64,000 nt of DNA from Eubacterium sp. (GCA_022511265.1 JAFLRX010000012.1:1-64000); one strand, 5' to 3'; shown: positions 17,359-25,953, counted from the first letter of the stretch. Notes: generated by a model not told the origin, from the letters alone. A program made the numbers and translations.

Positions 17359-18717
17359 ATGATAGCACAGATCGTGGCGATAGCAATATTTATCGCGATG
17401 TTTATAATGATCATAACGGATAAAATAGAAAAGCATTACGTTACGCTGGGGTGCGGCGCGGTCACGCTGGTCGCGGTGTTCGGCATCTGTATGCAGGACC
17501 TGAACTCGCTGTGGCATGTGGTAAATCTGCAATCCATCATTTCACCTGATTTTTGGATAGTAAGCGGCGCGGAGAGCGAATCGGGCGGCATCGACTGGGC
17601 GACCATACTCTTCCTCGGCGGTATGATGATAATGGTCGAGGGTATGGCAAGGGTCGGCTTTTTCAACTGGCTGTGCCGCAGGATAGCAAAGCTGGTGCAT
17701 TATAAGACAATACCGATATTTATCGCGTTTATGGCTATGTCGTTCGTACTGGCAATGTTTATCGACTCTATCACCGTTATCCTGTTCTTGGCGTCGGTAA
17801 CTATCGAGCTGTCGCGTCTGCTGAAGTTTAACCCCGTGCCGATGATAATGTCCGAGATATTCTGCGCCAACCTGGGCGGCTCGGCGACCATGTGCGGCGA
17901 CCCGCCGAACATAATAATCGGCTCTAACCTGCATTATTCCTTTATGGATTTCGTACTCAACACCGGCTTGGTGGCGCTGATATCCTTTGTGTTTATTCTT
18001 GTGTATTTCTACTTTGTAATGCGCAAAGAGCTGTCCGGTGGCGGAGAGGAGACCGACTATTCAAATATGCCCTCACCGGAGAGCTTTATCACCGACAAAA
18101 AGGGCTTTGCGATAAGCTGTGTTATCTTCCTTTGCGCGGTGGTTATGCTGGTGACGCACAGCATGACGGGTCTGACGGTCGCTTTCATCGGTGTTGTTAT
18201 CGCGGTAATTACCCTGATAACCTCCGGCAAGCATATTCTCCATGTGCTGAAGGGTGTGGATTATAAAACGCTGCTGTTCTTCACCGGGCTGTTCATAGTG
18301 GTGGGCGGTCTTGAAGAGACCGGCGTGCTGGAGATAATCGCCAACTTTATCAGCAACGTCTGCGGCGGCAACTATTACCTTATGGTGGCTATCATTATCT
18401 GGGTGTCGGGTATCGCAAGCGCGTTTATCGACAATATCCCGTTTGCCGCGACGATGGTGCCTATTATACAAGAGCTTTCGGCGGGCAGCAGCTCGCTGCT
18501 TTCCACGCTGGCGTGGTCGCTGGCGATGGGTACCGATATCGGCGGCTCTGCCACCCCGATAGGCGCGTCCGCCAACGTCGTTGGCGTGTCGGCGGCCTCT
18601 AAGGCGGGACACCCGATAGGCTGGGGCGAATACTGCAAGAAGATGGCGCCGGCAACGGTCATCGTGCTTGCGGTCAGCACGGTTTATATCTGTTTGAGAT
18701 ATGTGACGGGACTGTAA
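17359..18717 (+). CDS. ArsB/NhaD (CitMHS-like) family ion transporter
   Basis: The 452-residue protein is highly hydrophobic, with about eleven membrane segments. It contains the ion-transporter superfamily signature GGSATMCGDPPNIIIG (about residues 173-188) and a mirrored second-half motif GTDIGGSATPIGASANVVG near residue 395. The inverted-repeat layout is typical of ArsB, NhaD and SLC13-type carriers. Members export arsenite, exchange sodium for protons or import dicarboxylates. No arsR, arsA or other diagnostic neighbour is present, so the substrate is open. It has its own promoter and terminator. Confidence 0.85.
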   Translation: MIAQIVAIAIFIAMFIMIITDKIEKHYVTLGCGAVTLVAVFGICMQDLNSLWHVVNLQSIISPDFWIVSGAESESGGIDWATILFLGGMMIMVEGMARVGFFNWLCRRIAKLVHYKTIPIFIAFMAMSFVLAMFIDSITVILFLASVTIELSRLLKFNPVPMIMSEIFCANLGGSATMCGDPPNIIIGSNLHYSFMDFVLNTGLVALISFVFILVYFYFVMRKELSGGGEETDYSNMPSPESFITDKKGFAISCVIFLCAVVMLVTHSMTGLTVAFIGVVIAVITLITSGKHILHVLKGVDYKTLLFFTGLFIVVGGLEETGVLEIIANFISNVCGGNYYLMVAIIIWVSGIASAFIDNIPFAATMVPIIQELSAGSSSLLSTLAWSLAMGTDIGGSATPIGASANVVGVSAASKAGHPIGWGEYCKKMAPATVIVLAVSTVYICLRYVTGL

Positions 18718-18723
18718 GAGAAT

Positions 18724-18755
18724 AAAAAGGCTGTTGCGTGGCAACGGCCTTTTTT
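18724..18755 (+). terminator. Terminator of the transporter gene
   Basis: AAAAAGGC and TTGC pair with GCAA and GCCTTTTT around a GTG loop, with a two-base internal bulge, and a T-run follows. Confidence 0.75.
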
Positions 18756-18824
18756 AGTGAATAATGAATAGTGAATTGTGAATAAGTGTGGTATGCCTCT
18801 GCGCTGTTAGGTGCAGAGGCATGG
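18756..18824. repeat. Dispersed intergenic repeat, copy 2 (one-ended)
   Basis: It starts AGTGAATAATGAATAGTGAA and contains the palindrome GCCTCTGC...GCAGAGGC, but lacks the right-hand TTCACTATTCACT end. It directly follows a terminator, as other copies do. Confidence 0.65.
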
Positions 18825-18862
18825 ATTTTTAATTTCGGATTGTTAAATTCTCACAAATTTTA

Positions 18863-18891
18863 TTGACAATATACTTATTTTTTGTTATAAT
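18863..18891 (+). promoter_or_regulatory. Promoter of the cytidylate-kinase-like gene
   Basis: TTGACA-N17-TATAAT, a consensus vegetative promoter, 35 bases upstream of the ATG at 18927. Confidence 0.8.
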
Positions 18892-18926
18892 TAAAGTATA
18901 AAATAAACGAAACGGAGTGTTGCCTT

Positions 18927-19520
18927 ATGAAAAAACAGGTTATCGTTACATTCAGCCGTGAATATGCCAGCGGCGGTCACGTTATCGCGGAAATGCTTGC
19001 CGAAAAGCTGGGCATCAGCTTTTACGACCGCAATCTGCTGGACGAGATAGCAAGCGAAAAGCTGGGCAACGTAGACAAGCTCCGCAGATTTGACGAGATG
19101 CCGAGGCCGTTTTTCTCGATGACGGTGCGCGGTATGGCAAGCTCGCCGGAGGAAAACGTCGCGCAGATACAGTTTGACTATATCCGCAAAATGGCGGATG
19201 CGGGCGAATCCTTTGTAATAGTCGGACGCTGCGCGGAAGAGGTGCTGTCGGGTTACCCCTGCCTTGTAAAGATATTTGTTACCGCGGACGAACAGCGCAA
19301 GATAGCCCGCGTCTGCAACGAGCGCAACGTCAATGTTGACGAGGCGCGCGGCATTATGCTCCGCCACGACAAAAACCGCAAGGCGTACCACAATTATTAT
19401 TGCTCTACCAAGTGGGGCGACTCAAGAGGGTACGACCTGTGCATCAACGCAAGCAGGCTGGGCTTTGAGGGGACAACGGACTTTATCGAGAACTATATCA
19501 GGAAAAGATTTAATGAATGA
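18927..19520 (+). CDS. Cytidylate kinase-like family protein
   Basis: The 197-residue protein begins KKQVIVTFSREYASGGHVIAEMLAEKLGISFYDR in part, the pattern of the cytidylate-kinase-like group. In these a P-loop-like SREYASGG segment replaces a canonical Walker A. VIVGRCAEEVL and the LID-like IMLRHDKNRKAYHNYY follow. These proteins are widespread in Clostridia. Their substrate is not established, and they are not the essential CMP kinase. The gene is monocistronic between a consensus promoter and a hairpin. Confidence 0.85.
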   Translation: MKKQVIVTFSREYASGGHVIAEMLAEKLGISFYDRNLLDEIASEKLGNVDKLRRFDEMPRPFFSMTVRGMASSPEENVAQIQFDYIRKMADAGESFVIVGRCAEEVLSGYPCLVKIFVTADEQRKIARVCNERNVNVDEARGIMLRHDKNRKAYHNYYCSTKWGDSRGYDLCINASRLGFEGTTDFIENYIRKRFNE

Positions 19521-19531
19521 TTAAATATTGT

Positions 19532-19565
19532 ATAAAGGGTGCGGCTTTGCCGTGCCCTTTATTTC
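19532..19565 (+). terminator. Terminator of the cytidylate-kinase-like gene
   Basis: ATAAAGGG-TGCGGC-TTT-GCCGTG-CCCTTTAT hairpin with T residues after it; the inner stem has a mismatch or wobble. Confidence 0.6.
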
Positions 19566-19569
19566 TCAA

Positions 19570-19598
19570 TTGACATCCTTTTCTCTTTATAGTATAAT
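19570..19598 (+). promoter_or_regulatory. Promoter of iorAB-aguAB
   Basis: TTGACA-N17-TATAAT, 34 bases before the iorA ATG. It probably drives all four closely packed genes to 23960. Confidence 0.8.
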
Positions 19599-19632
19599 AG
19601 GATTATAAAAAATCACCGAAAGGAAAAATATC

Positions 19633-21366
19633 ATGTCGAAATTAATGTTAGGAAATCAGGCGGTCGCACGGGGACTGTTTGAGGCGGGGGTATCTGTAGT
19701 ATCCTCTTACCCCGGCACACCCAGCACCGAGATAACCGAATTTGCGTCAAAATATCCGGCAGACAAGCTGTACTGTGAGTGGGCGCCCAACGAAAAGGTA
19801 GCCTGCGAGACCGCGATAGGCGCGAGCATCGCGGGCGCGCGCAGCTTTTGCGCGATGAAGCACGTCGGGCTGAACGTAGCGGCTGACCCGATATTCACCG
19901 CCTCTTATACCGGCGTAAACGGCGGCATGGTGCTTGCCGTGGCGGACGACCCGGGTATGCACAGCTCTCAGAACGAGCAGGATTCCCGCCATTACGCGAT
20001 AGGCGCAAAGCTGCCCTGCATAGAGCCGTCAGATTCTCAGGAATGTAAGGACTTTACGATTGCGGCATATGAGATATCCGAGAAATTCGACACACCTGTA
20101 ATACTGCGCCTTACCACCCGCGTAAGTCATTCTCAGTCGGCGGTGACCGAGGGCGAGCCGCAGGAGGCAGCATTAAAAGAATACACAAAGGACATCGCAA
20201 AATACGTAATGGTGCCCGCCAACGCGAAGAAAAAGCACGTCGTTGTCGAGGCGCGCACCGCGGCGCTGACCGAGTACGCCGAGACCTCGCCGCTTAACGT
20301 TGTAGAGGACAACGGCGCAAAGGTCGGAATAATAACCTCCGGTATCTGCTATCAGTACGCCAAAGAGGCACTGGGCGACGGGGCGAATTACCTCAAGCTC
20401 GGTATGGTAAATCCCCTGCCGATAAAGCTGATAAAGGACTTTGCGGCAAAGTGCGAGACGGTATATGTTATAGAAGAGCTGGACGATGTGATAGAGACCC
20501 ATTGCCGCAAGATAGGCGTTGAGGTCGTCGGCAAGGAAAAATTCACACTTCAGGGCGAATATTTCCAAAGCCTGATAAAGAAAGTCATCCTCGGCGAATC
20601 AGACAGCTATAAAGAGTTTTCCGAGCCGGTGCCGGTGCGTCCGCCTGTGCTGTGCGCGGGCTGCCCCCACCGCGGAGTGTTCTACATATTAAACAAGCTG
20701 AAGGTAACGGTCAGCGGAGACATCGGCTGTTATACGCTCGGCTCTGCCGCGCCGCTGTCGGCGATAGACACCACCGTCTGCATGGGCGCGAGCGTCAGCG
20801 GACTGCACGGCTTTAACAAGGGCAGACGCGGCGAGAGCGAGGACAAGGCGGTTGCCGTGATAGGCGACAGCACCTTTATCCACAGCGGCGTAACGGGACT
20901 GATAAACATCGCCTACAACCGCAGCAATTCCACCGTGATAATCCTTGATAACAGCATAACCGGCATGACCGGACATCAGAACAACCCCGCAAACGGGCTG
21001 AACATATACAACGACCCCGCGGCAGCGGTAGACCTTGAGGCATTGGCAAAGGCGGTCGGAATAAACAGCGTGCGCGTAATAGACCCCAATGACCTTGCCG
21101 AGACCGAGGCAGTGATAAAGGAAGAGCTTGCAAAGGCAGAGCCGTCGGTGATAATCGCCCGCAGACCCTGCGCGCTGCTTAAAACCGTAAAGCACAAGCC
21201 GCCGTTTAGGATAAACGCCGACAAGTGCAAGAACTGCAAGTCCTGCATGAGGATAGGCTGTCCCGCGCTGTGCTGGGGAGAGAAGAACGTAACCATCGAC
21301 CCGACGCTGTGCGTTGGCTGCGGACTGTGCAGTCAGATGTGCAAATTTGACGCGATAGAGGAATAA
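19633..21366 (+). CDS. iorA: Indolepyruvate:ferredoxin oxidoreductase, alpha subunit
   Basis: The 577-residue subunit has an N-terminal pyruvate-oxidoreductase domain (SSYPGTPSTEITEFA). A thiamine-diphosphate-binding region follows (GDSTFIHSGVTGLINIAYNRSNSTVIILDNSITGMTGHQ in part). The C-terminal ferredoxin domain has two cysteine clusters (CKNCKSCMRIGCP and CVGCGLCSQMCKF). With IorB it oxidatively decarboxylates aryl pyruvates from transaminated aromatic amino acids to aryl-acetyl-CoA, reducing ferredoxin. Run in reverse it can make aryl pyruvates. It is the first gene of an apparent four-gene operon and points to an anaerobic amino-acid metabolism. Confidence 0.96.
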   Translation: MSKLMLGNQAVARGLFEAGVSVVSSYPGTPSTEITEFASKYPADKLYCEWAPNEKVACETAIGASIAGARSFCAMKHVGLNVAADPIFTASYTGVNGGMVLAVADDPGMHSSQNEQDSRHYAIGAKLPCIEPSDSQECKDFTIAAYEISEKFDTPVILRLTTRVSHSQSAVTEGEPQEAALKEYTKDIAKYVMVPANAKKKHVVVEARTAALTEYAETSPLNVVEDNGAKVGIITSGICYQYAKEALGDGANYLKLGMVNPLPIKLIKDFAAKCETVYVIEELDDVIETHCRKIGVEVVGKEKFTLQGEYFQSLIKKVILGESDSYKEFSEPVPVRPPVLCAGCPHRGVFYILNKLKVTVSGDIGCYTLGSAAPLSAIDTTVCMGASVSGLHGFNKGRRGESEDKAVAVIGDSTFIHSGVTGLINIAYNRSNSTVIILDNSITGMTGHQNNPANGLNIYNDPAAAVDLEALAKAVGINSVRVIDPNDLAETEAVIKEELAKAEPSVIIARRPCALLKTVKHKPPFRINADKCKNCKSCMRIGCPALCWGEKNVTIDPTLCVGCGLCSQMCKFDAIEE

Positions 21367-21378
21367 GGGGGCTGTATT

Positions 21379-21954
21379 ATGGTAAAATCAATAATGATAG
21401 TCGGCGTAGGCGGACAGGGTACACTGCTTGCCAGCCGTATATTAGGCAGCGTGCTGCAAAGCGCGGACTATGACGTAAAGGTCAGCGAGGTACACGGAAT
21501 GAGCCAGCGCGGCGGCTCGGTAGTGACATATATCAAGTACGGCGACAAGGTATACAGCCCTGTGATAGAGCAGGGACAGGCTGACATTATCATCAGCTTT
21601 GAGCTGTTAGAGGCGGCACGTTGGCTGTCTTATCTCAAAGAGGGCGGCGAGCTGATAACCAACACACAGAAAATTTCCCCCATGCCGGTGATCACTGGTG
21701 CGGCGGCATATCCCGAGGATATTGAGAAAAAAATAAAGGCGGCGGGTGTAAAGCTGACCGCAGTAGACGCGCTGTCCGCGGCAGAGCAGGCAGGCAGTGC
21801 CAAGGCCGTAAACGTGGTGCTGATGGGCGTGCTGTCCAAGCTGCATGACGCGTTTGACAAAGAGGTATGGGAAAAGGCAGTCGAGGCATGCGTACCCGCA
21901 AAGGTACTGGAGATAAACCAAAAGGCATTCGCCCTCGGCAGAGAGTTAGTGTAA
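21379..21954 (+). CDS. iorB: Indolepyruvate:ferredoxin oxidoreductase, beta subunit
   Basis: The 191-residue gamma-type domain protein starts IMIVGVGGQGTLLASRILG, the signature of 2-oxoacid:acceptor oxidoreductase gamma/beta subunits. SEVHGMSQRGGSVVTYIKYG follows. It completes the IorAB enzyme and lies 12 bp after iorA. Its TAA stop shares one base with the ATG of the following agmatine deiminase gene, so the polyamine genes appear to be cotranscribed and coupled to it. Confidence 0.95.
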   Translation: MVKSIMIVGVGGQGTLLASRILGSVLQSADYDVKVSEVHGMSQRGGSVVTYIKYGDKVYSPVIEQGQADIIISFELLEAARWLSYLKEGGELITNTQKISPMPVITGAAAYPEDIEKKIKAAGVKLTAVDALSAAEQAGSAKAVNVVLMGVLSKLHDAFDKEVWEKAVEACVPAKVLEINQKAFALGRELV

Positions 21955-23060
21955 TGAAGACAATCAATTCCACCGCGGCGGCGGACGGCTTTCGTCTGCC
22001 TGCCGAGTTCGAGCCGCACAGCGGCTGTGTGCTGATTTTCCCCGAGCGTGCAGATTCGTGGCAGTACGGCGCGATAAAGGCGCGCAAGGCGTTCGCCGCC
22101 GTGGCGACAGAGATAGCCAAATGCGAAAAGGTCACGGTGCTGGCAAGCGCCGCGCAGTATCAGAACGCGCGGCTGATAATGCCGCCCGAGGTGCGCGTGG
22201 TAGAAATGTCCAGCGACGACGCGTGGGCAAGAGACGTGTCGCCTGAGTTTGTGGTAAACGACAGCGGAGATATGCGCGGCGTCAGCTTTGGCTTTAACGC
22301 GTGGGGCGGATTGCACGACGGGCTGTATTTCCCATGGGATAAGGACGACGCGATTTCAAAAAAGCTTTGCGACCTGTATGACATTGATATGTACGACAAC
22401 GGCGACTTTATCTTAGAGGGCGGCAGCATAAGCTGCAACGGCGAAGGAACATTGCTCACCACCGAGGCCTGCCTGCTGAGTGGGGGGCGCAACCCAAATC
22501 TTACCAAAGCACAGATAGAGGCGCGGCTGCACGACGCACTCGGCATCGACAAGGTGATATGGCTGAAAAACGGCATTCTCGGCGACGAGACCAACGAGCA
22601 TGTAGACAACATCTGCGTGTTCTGCGCAGAGGACGAGGTTTTGCTGTCATGGGACGAGAACGAAAGCACAGAACAGCATAAGGTCTGCGCCGAGTGCCTT
22701 GAGATATTGGAGAACTCCACCACCGCCGACGGCAGACCGATAAAGGTGCACAAGATACCAATGCCAAGCCCCGTCTATATGACAGAGGAAGAGTGTGAGG
22801 GGCTGGACCTGTTTGACGGCGAGCCGACCCGCACCACATCCGAGCCGCTGAGCGCAAGCTACGTCAATCTGTTTATCGCCAACGACCGCGTAGTTATGCC
22901 GTTTTTCGGCGGGGAAAACGAGGCGGCGGACAAGCGTGCGCAGGAGCTGCTGCAAAAGATATTCCCCACCCGAAAGGTGGTCGGGATATACGCCCGCGAT
23001 ATACTGATAGGCGGCGGGAATATACATTGCATAACACATCAGATACCTGAACATAAATGA
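21954..23060 (+). CDS. aguA: Agmatine deiminase
   Basis: The 368-residue guanidine-modifying enzyme of the PAD_porph type shows DDAWARDVSPEFVVND, EGGSISCNGEGTLLTTEACLL and the C-terminal catalytic cysteine in GGGNIHCITHQIP. It hydrolyses agmatine to N-carbamoylputrescine and ammonia. The ATG at 21954 overlaps the iorB stop by one base; the longer in-frame ORF from 21867 would overlap iorB by 88 bp and adds a basic stretch foreign to the family. It is followed 21 bp later by the next pathway enzyme. Confidence 0.96.
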   Translation: MKTINSTAAADGFRLPAEFEPHSGCVLIFPERADSWQYGAIKARKAFAAVATEIAKCEKVTVLASAAQYQNARLIMPPEVRVVEMSSDDAWARDVSPEFVVNDSGDMRGVSFGFNAWGGLHDGLYFPWDKDDAISKKLCDLYDIDMYDNGDFILEGGSISCNGEGTLLTTEACLLSGGRNPNLTKAQIEARLHDALGIDKVIWLKNGILGDETNEHVDNICVFCAEDEVLLSWDENESTEQHKVCAECLEILENSTTADGRPIKVHKIPMPSPVYMTEEECEGLDLFDGEPTRTTSEPLSASYVNLFIANDRVVMPFFGGENEAADKRAQELLQKIFPTRKVVGIYARDILIGGGNIHCITHQIPEHK

Positions 23061-23081
23061 AGTTGAAAAGGGGGAGAAACC

Positions 23082-23960
23082 GTGAAAAAACTTACCGTAG
23101 GCGTTATCCAGATGGCATGCTGTGAAGAGCGGGAGGAAAACATCGACAAAGCGTCGCAGCTTGTCTATTCCGCGGCGGAGCAGGGGGCAAACGTCATTCT
23201 GCTGCCCGAGCTGTTTGAAACGCCGTACTTCTGCCAGCAGCGCAATTATGACTTTTACTATATGGCGGAACGGGTAGAGGACAACCCCGCGATAAAGCGT
23301 TTTCGCGAGATAGCAAGGCAGACCGGCACGGTTATACCTGTCAGCTTTTATGAGAAAAGCGGCAACGCCGCATTCAACTCCGTCGCTGTCATAGACGCGG
23401 ACGGCAGTCTGCTGGGAATCTACCGTAAGAGCCATATCCCCGACGACCATTTTTATCAGGAAAAGTTTTATTTTTCCCCCGGCGACACAGGGTTTAAGGT
23501 GTGGGATACCAAGTTCGGCAAGATAGGCGTGGGGATATGCTGGGATCAGTGGTTCCCCGAGGCGGCGCGCATTATGGCGCTGATGGGCGCAGAGCTGCTG
23601 CTGTATCCCACCGCGATAGGCAGTGAGCCGATACTGGACTGCGACAGCATGCCGCACTGGCGGCGCGCAATGCAGGGACACGCGGCGGCGAACCTTGTGC
23701 CTGTGGCGGCGGCAAACCGTATCGGCACAGAGTATGTCTCCCCGTCGGAGGAAAACCAGCGGCAATCCTCGTCGCTGACCTTTTACGGTTCGTCCTTTAT
23801 AACCGACGCGACAGGAAAGATAATTTCCTCCGCCGACAGGATATCCGAGCAGGTGATCTTAGCCGACCTCAACCCCGACGACGACCGCGAGCTGCGGCAA
23901 AGCTGGGGCGTGTTCAGGGACAGACGACCCGACTTGTATAAGAGATTGCTGGAATATTGA
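23082..23960 (+). CDS. aguB: N-carbamoylputrescine amidase
   Basis: The 292-residue nitrilase-superfamily enzyme carries the Glu-Lys-Cys triad in LLPELFETPYFCQQ, YRKSHIPDDHFYQEKF and GVGICWDQWFPE. The YFCQQ and FYQEKFYF segments are characteristic of N-carbamoylputrescine amidases. It converts N-carbamoylputrescine to putrescine, carbon dioxide and ammonia, completing the agmatine route. A GGGGGAG site precedes the ATG, and a strong hairpin begins at its stop codon, ending the operon. Confidence 0.96.
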   Translation: MKKLTVGVIQMACCEEREENIDKASQLVYSAAEQGANVILLPELFETPYFCQQRNYDFYYMAERVEDNPAIKRFREIARQTGTVIPVSFYEKSGNAAFNSVAVIDADGSLLGIYRKSHIPDDHFYQEKFYFSPGDTGFKVWDTKFGKIGVGICWDQWFPEAARIMALMGAELLLYPTAIGSEPILDCDSMPHWRRAMQGHAAANLVPVAAANRIGTEYVSPSEENQRQSSSLTFYGSSFITDATGKIISSADRISEQVILADLNPDDDRELRQSWGVFRDRRPDLYKRLLEY

Positions 23961-23987
23961 AAAGACCCCCTTTAAGGGGGTCTTTTC
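23959..23987 (+). terminator. Terminator of the iorAB-aguAB operon
   Basis: A 12-bp stem GAAAAGACCCCC with its complement and loop TTTAA, with TCTTTTC as the descending end. Confidence 0.75.
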
Positions 23988-23988
23988 A

Positions 23989-24138
23989 AGTGAATAAGTA
24001 ATAGTGAATAGTGAAAAAGTAAGGTGGCGGGCTGCGCCCGCGAATTGAAAACTCTCTTAAAAAGTCATTTCAAATCCGTGCCGCGCCGTAAGGCAAGGCA
24101 CACCACTCTTATTCACTATTCACTTTTCACTATTCACC
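23989..24138. repeat. Dispersed intergenic repeat, copy 3 (long form)
   Basis: Left end AGTGAATAAGTAATAGTGAATAG, right end CTTATTCACTATTCAC plus a second TTCACTATTCACC. Internal palindromes include GCGGGCTGCGCCCGC and GCCGCGCC-GTAAGG-CAAGGC. It lies between the converging aguB and dpaB genes and is the longest copy here (about 150 bp). Confidence 0.85.
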
Positions 24139-24139
24139 G

Positions 24140-24169
24140 GTGTAAAATCCCCTAAAAGGGATTTTACAC
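24140..24169 (-). terminator. Hairpin at the end of dpaB
   Basis: A 12-bp stem GTGTAAAATCCC with its complement and a CTAAAA loop, overlapping the dpaB stop codon. It probably terminates the dpaAB transcript; the trailing T-run is weak. Confidence 0.55.
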
Positions 24170-24748
24170 AAGCACCGGCTGTATCTGCACGCCGTTCAGC
24201 GCCGCCTCTATCGTTTCCTCTAACTTTGACAGGTCCGCGCCGAGCGAGTTCGGCTTTTTAACGCAGTCATCCTGCGTGAACGGCACAAAGTAATAATGCC
24301 GATAATTCATCAGCATGGCAAGGTTTTTGAATGCGCCTGCCAGCCCGTCGTTGGTGGCGGGGGCGATTATCACCGGTCTGCCGCCGCGCAGGTGACTCTT
24401 CACCGCCATGACGACGGGAGTGTCGGTCATGCTGTGCGCCAGCTTTGCCAGCGTGTTGCCGGTGCAGGGTGCGACCAGCATAACGTCGGTCATGTTCTTC
24501 GGGCCGATAGGCTCTGCCTCGGGTATGGTGCGTATCACGTGCCTGCCGCAGATGTCCTCTATATGCTCGATGTGCTGTGTGGCTGTGCCGAATCTGGTGT
24601 CAGTGTTTGCCGCGTTAAAGGACATTATCGGTATTATGTCATAGCCGCCGTTTTTCAGCCGCTCCATCGCGTCAATTGCTTTTTTGAATGTACAGAACGA
24701 CCCCGTCAGGCAAAAGCCCACCCTGACGGGTGAGGTTAGGTTTTCCAT
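24164..24748 (-). CDS. dpaB: Dipicolinate synthase subunit B
   Basis: The 194-residue flavoprotein-fold protein starts VRVGFCLTGSFCTFKKAI. It contains DVMLVAPCTGNTLAKLAHSMTDTPVVMAVKSHLR and the late PFTQDDCVKKPNSLGADL segment, typical of SpoVFB/DpaB. With DpaA it oxidises dihydrodipicolinate to dipicolinic acid in the mother cell for spore core dehydration. It is the second gene of the dpaAB pair, 86 bp after dpaA. Confidence 0.95.
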   Translation of the reverse strand: MENLTSPVRVGFCLTGSFCTFKKAIDAMERLKNGGYDIIPIMSFNAANTDTRFGTATQHIEHIEDICGRHVIRTIPEAEPIGPKNMTDVMLVAPCTGNTLAKLAHSMTDTPVVMAVKSHLRGGRPVIIAPATNDGLAGAFKNLAMLMNYRHYYFVPFTQDDCVKKPNSLGADLSKLEETIEAALNGVQIQPVLV

Positions 24749-24791
24749 ATATTAAAAACTGCTCCTTTCATCAAGTATGGGGATAACAAGT

Positions 24792-24834
24792 AGTGAATAG
24801 TTACGGTATGCCTCGCTTTACGGCGCGGCATTTA
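24792..24834. repeat. Dispersed intergenic repeat fragment between dpaA and dpaB
   Basis: AGTGAATAGTT, followed by GTATGCCTCGCTTTACGGCGCGGCAT, which matches the core of the long copies without the right-hand end. It lies inside the dpaAB operon. Confidence 0.5.
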
Positions 24835-25671
24835 TTACTCAATATTCATTGACTTTAATATACTTTCTGCTTCCTCCGCGATTATCCGTCCTGCGGTCTG
24901 CGGGGCGGTCTTGGCGGGCAGTCCCTGCGCGTTTATTACGGCAAGCCCGTACCTGTTCGCCTCGGCAAGGTCAATGCCGGAGGAGGACGCAAGCTCGACG
25001 TATACCGCGCCCTTCTTCGCGTTGGATATCTCATATCCGCCTATCACCTCCGCGGGTACGGTATTGTATACCAACGAAAAGCGTTTCATCTCGCCGCCGA
25101 GCTGCGGAAAATCTATCGCCTTCAGTCCGTTTATCAGCGCTTTGGTGCGCTGTTCTTCGCTGCGGCAGACAACGGTTACGTTTGCGCATAGTGCGGAAAG
25201 ATATTTCGCCAGCAGCGATGCTATCCTGCCGTATCCGGTAATAAGCACCTCTGCGCCCATTATCTGCCCCTCGGTGGAGTTTATCCCCACCGCCAGCGCG
25301 CCCTCGGCAGAGGGCACGGCGTTCTTTAATATAAAGCTTTCCCGCCGATAATAGTCCTCACAGCGCACGCCTTTTTCATCGCAAAGCCGCAGCAGCGACG
25401 GGCAGAGCATACCGCCCAGCAGCATACCGCCGCCGCGCACAAAGCCGACCGCCTCTTCCAGCGTCACGGTGCGGTCGTACATCGGCGCGTTGACCGTCAC
25501 GTTGTCGCGCGAGCAGGGCAGCCCCAACAGCACGCAGTCGTATTTTCCGGCAGGGCGGGCGTTATGCCCAGCCAGCGCGAACATATCCACCTGCGCGGTG
25601 CGGGCAAGCTCGCCCGCCGCATATATACAGCGTTTGTCTCCGCCGAGAACGAGAATTTTCATAATATACAT
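24835..25671 (-). CDS. dpaA: Dipicolinate synthase subunit A
   Basis: The 278-residue protein has an N-terminal DpaA domain (KILVLGGDKRCIYAAGELA). Its C-terminal half binds NAD(P) (GAEVLITGYGRIASLLAKYLSALCANVTVVCRSEEQR in part). It supplies the dehydrogenase activity for dipicolinate synthesis in late sporulation. An ATG at 25671 and a second at 25662 are both possible: AAAGGG lies 3 bases before the first and 12 before the second. A sigma-K-like promoter is placed just upstream. Together with dpaB it indicates a complete spore-forming pathway. Confidence 0.94.
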   Translation of the reverse strand: MYIMKILVLGGDKRCIYAAGELARTAQVDMFALAGHNARPAGKYDCVLLGLPCSRDNVTVNAPMYDRTVTLEEAVGFVRGGGMLLGGMLCPSLLRLCDEKGVRCEDYYRRESFILKNAVPSAEGALAVGINSTEGQIMGAEVLITGYGRIASLLAKYLSALCANVTVVCRSEEQRTKALINGLKAIDFPQLGGEMKRFSLVYNTVPAEVIGGYEISNAKKGAVYVELASSSGIDLAEANRYGLAVINAQGLPAKTAPQTAGRIIAEEAESILKSMNIE

Positions 25672-25703
25672 TTACCCTTTCCGAAATAAATCGAATTACG
25701 CTT

Positions 25704-25732
25704 TATTTTATGAGGGAAAGAGGGAAATTGTT
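25704..25732 (-). promoter_or_regulatory. Sigma-K-like promoter of dpaAB
   Basis: On the minus strand AACA is followed after 16 bases by CATAAAATA. This fits the sigma-K consensus (mACm, 16-17 bases, CATAnnnTA) and lies 33 bases before the dpaA start. In Bacillus subtilis the homologous genes depend on sigma K; here the call rests on sequence match and context. Confidence 0.6.
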
Positions 25733-25783
25733 AACGGGTACTACACCGCCTGTATGGATAAATTTTTATACAACAAAAACCCC

Positions 25784-25953
25784 GTTTTGTGACAGGTTTT
25801 TAAGAAAAAACATCGACAAACTTTTTTGGCTGTATTTGTCTGCTTATAACAAACATTTACCGAATATGCAAAAAAGTTAACTTTTCATGTTGACTTGGCG
25901 GTATTAAAAATATATACTGAAAGCACAGATAAAACTCTGTCACATTCAAAGAA
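25784..25953 (+). repeat. Duplicated upstream region, copy 1
   Basis: This stretch of about 170 bases aligns without gaps, at an offset of 917, to 26701-26870 upstream of the metzincin-type gene. Conserved blocks include GAAAAAACAT, GACAAACTTTT, ATTTGT and AACAAACATTTAC, and the promoter below. It makes up much of the 319-base gap between dpaA and the lipoprotein gene. Confidence 0.85.
25890..25918 (+). promoter_or_regulatory. Promoter of lipoprotein gene (in duplicated region)
   Basis: TTGACT-N17-TATACT, identical in hexamers and spacing to the second copy at 26807-26835. The leader before the ATG at 25991 is about 65 bases. Confidence 0.75.

Noticed and set aside
17359..18717. Arsenite efflux pump ArsB
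   Set aside because: The fold fits, but no arsR, arsA or arsC is nearby and NhaD/SLC13-type carriers share the same motifs, so a specific name is not justified.
21867..21953. Upstream start for agmatine deiminase
   Set aside because: It would overlap iorB by 88 bases and adds a basic stretch not found in the family; the ATG at 21954 is coupled to the iorB stop.
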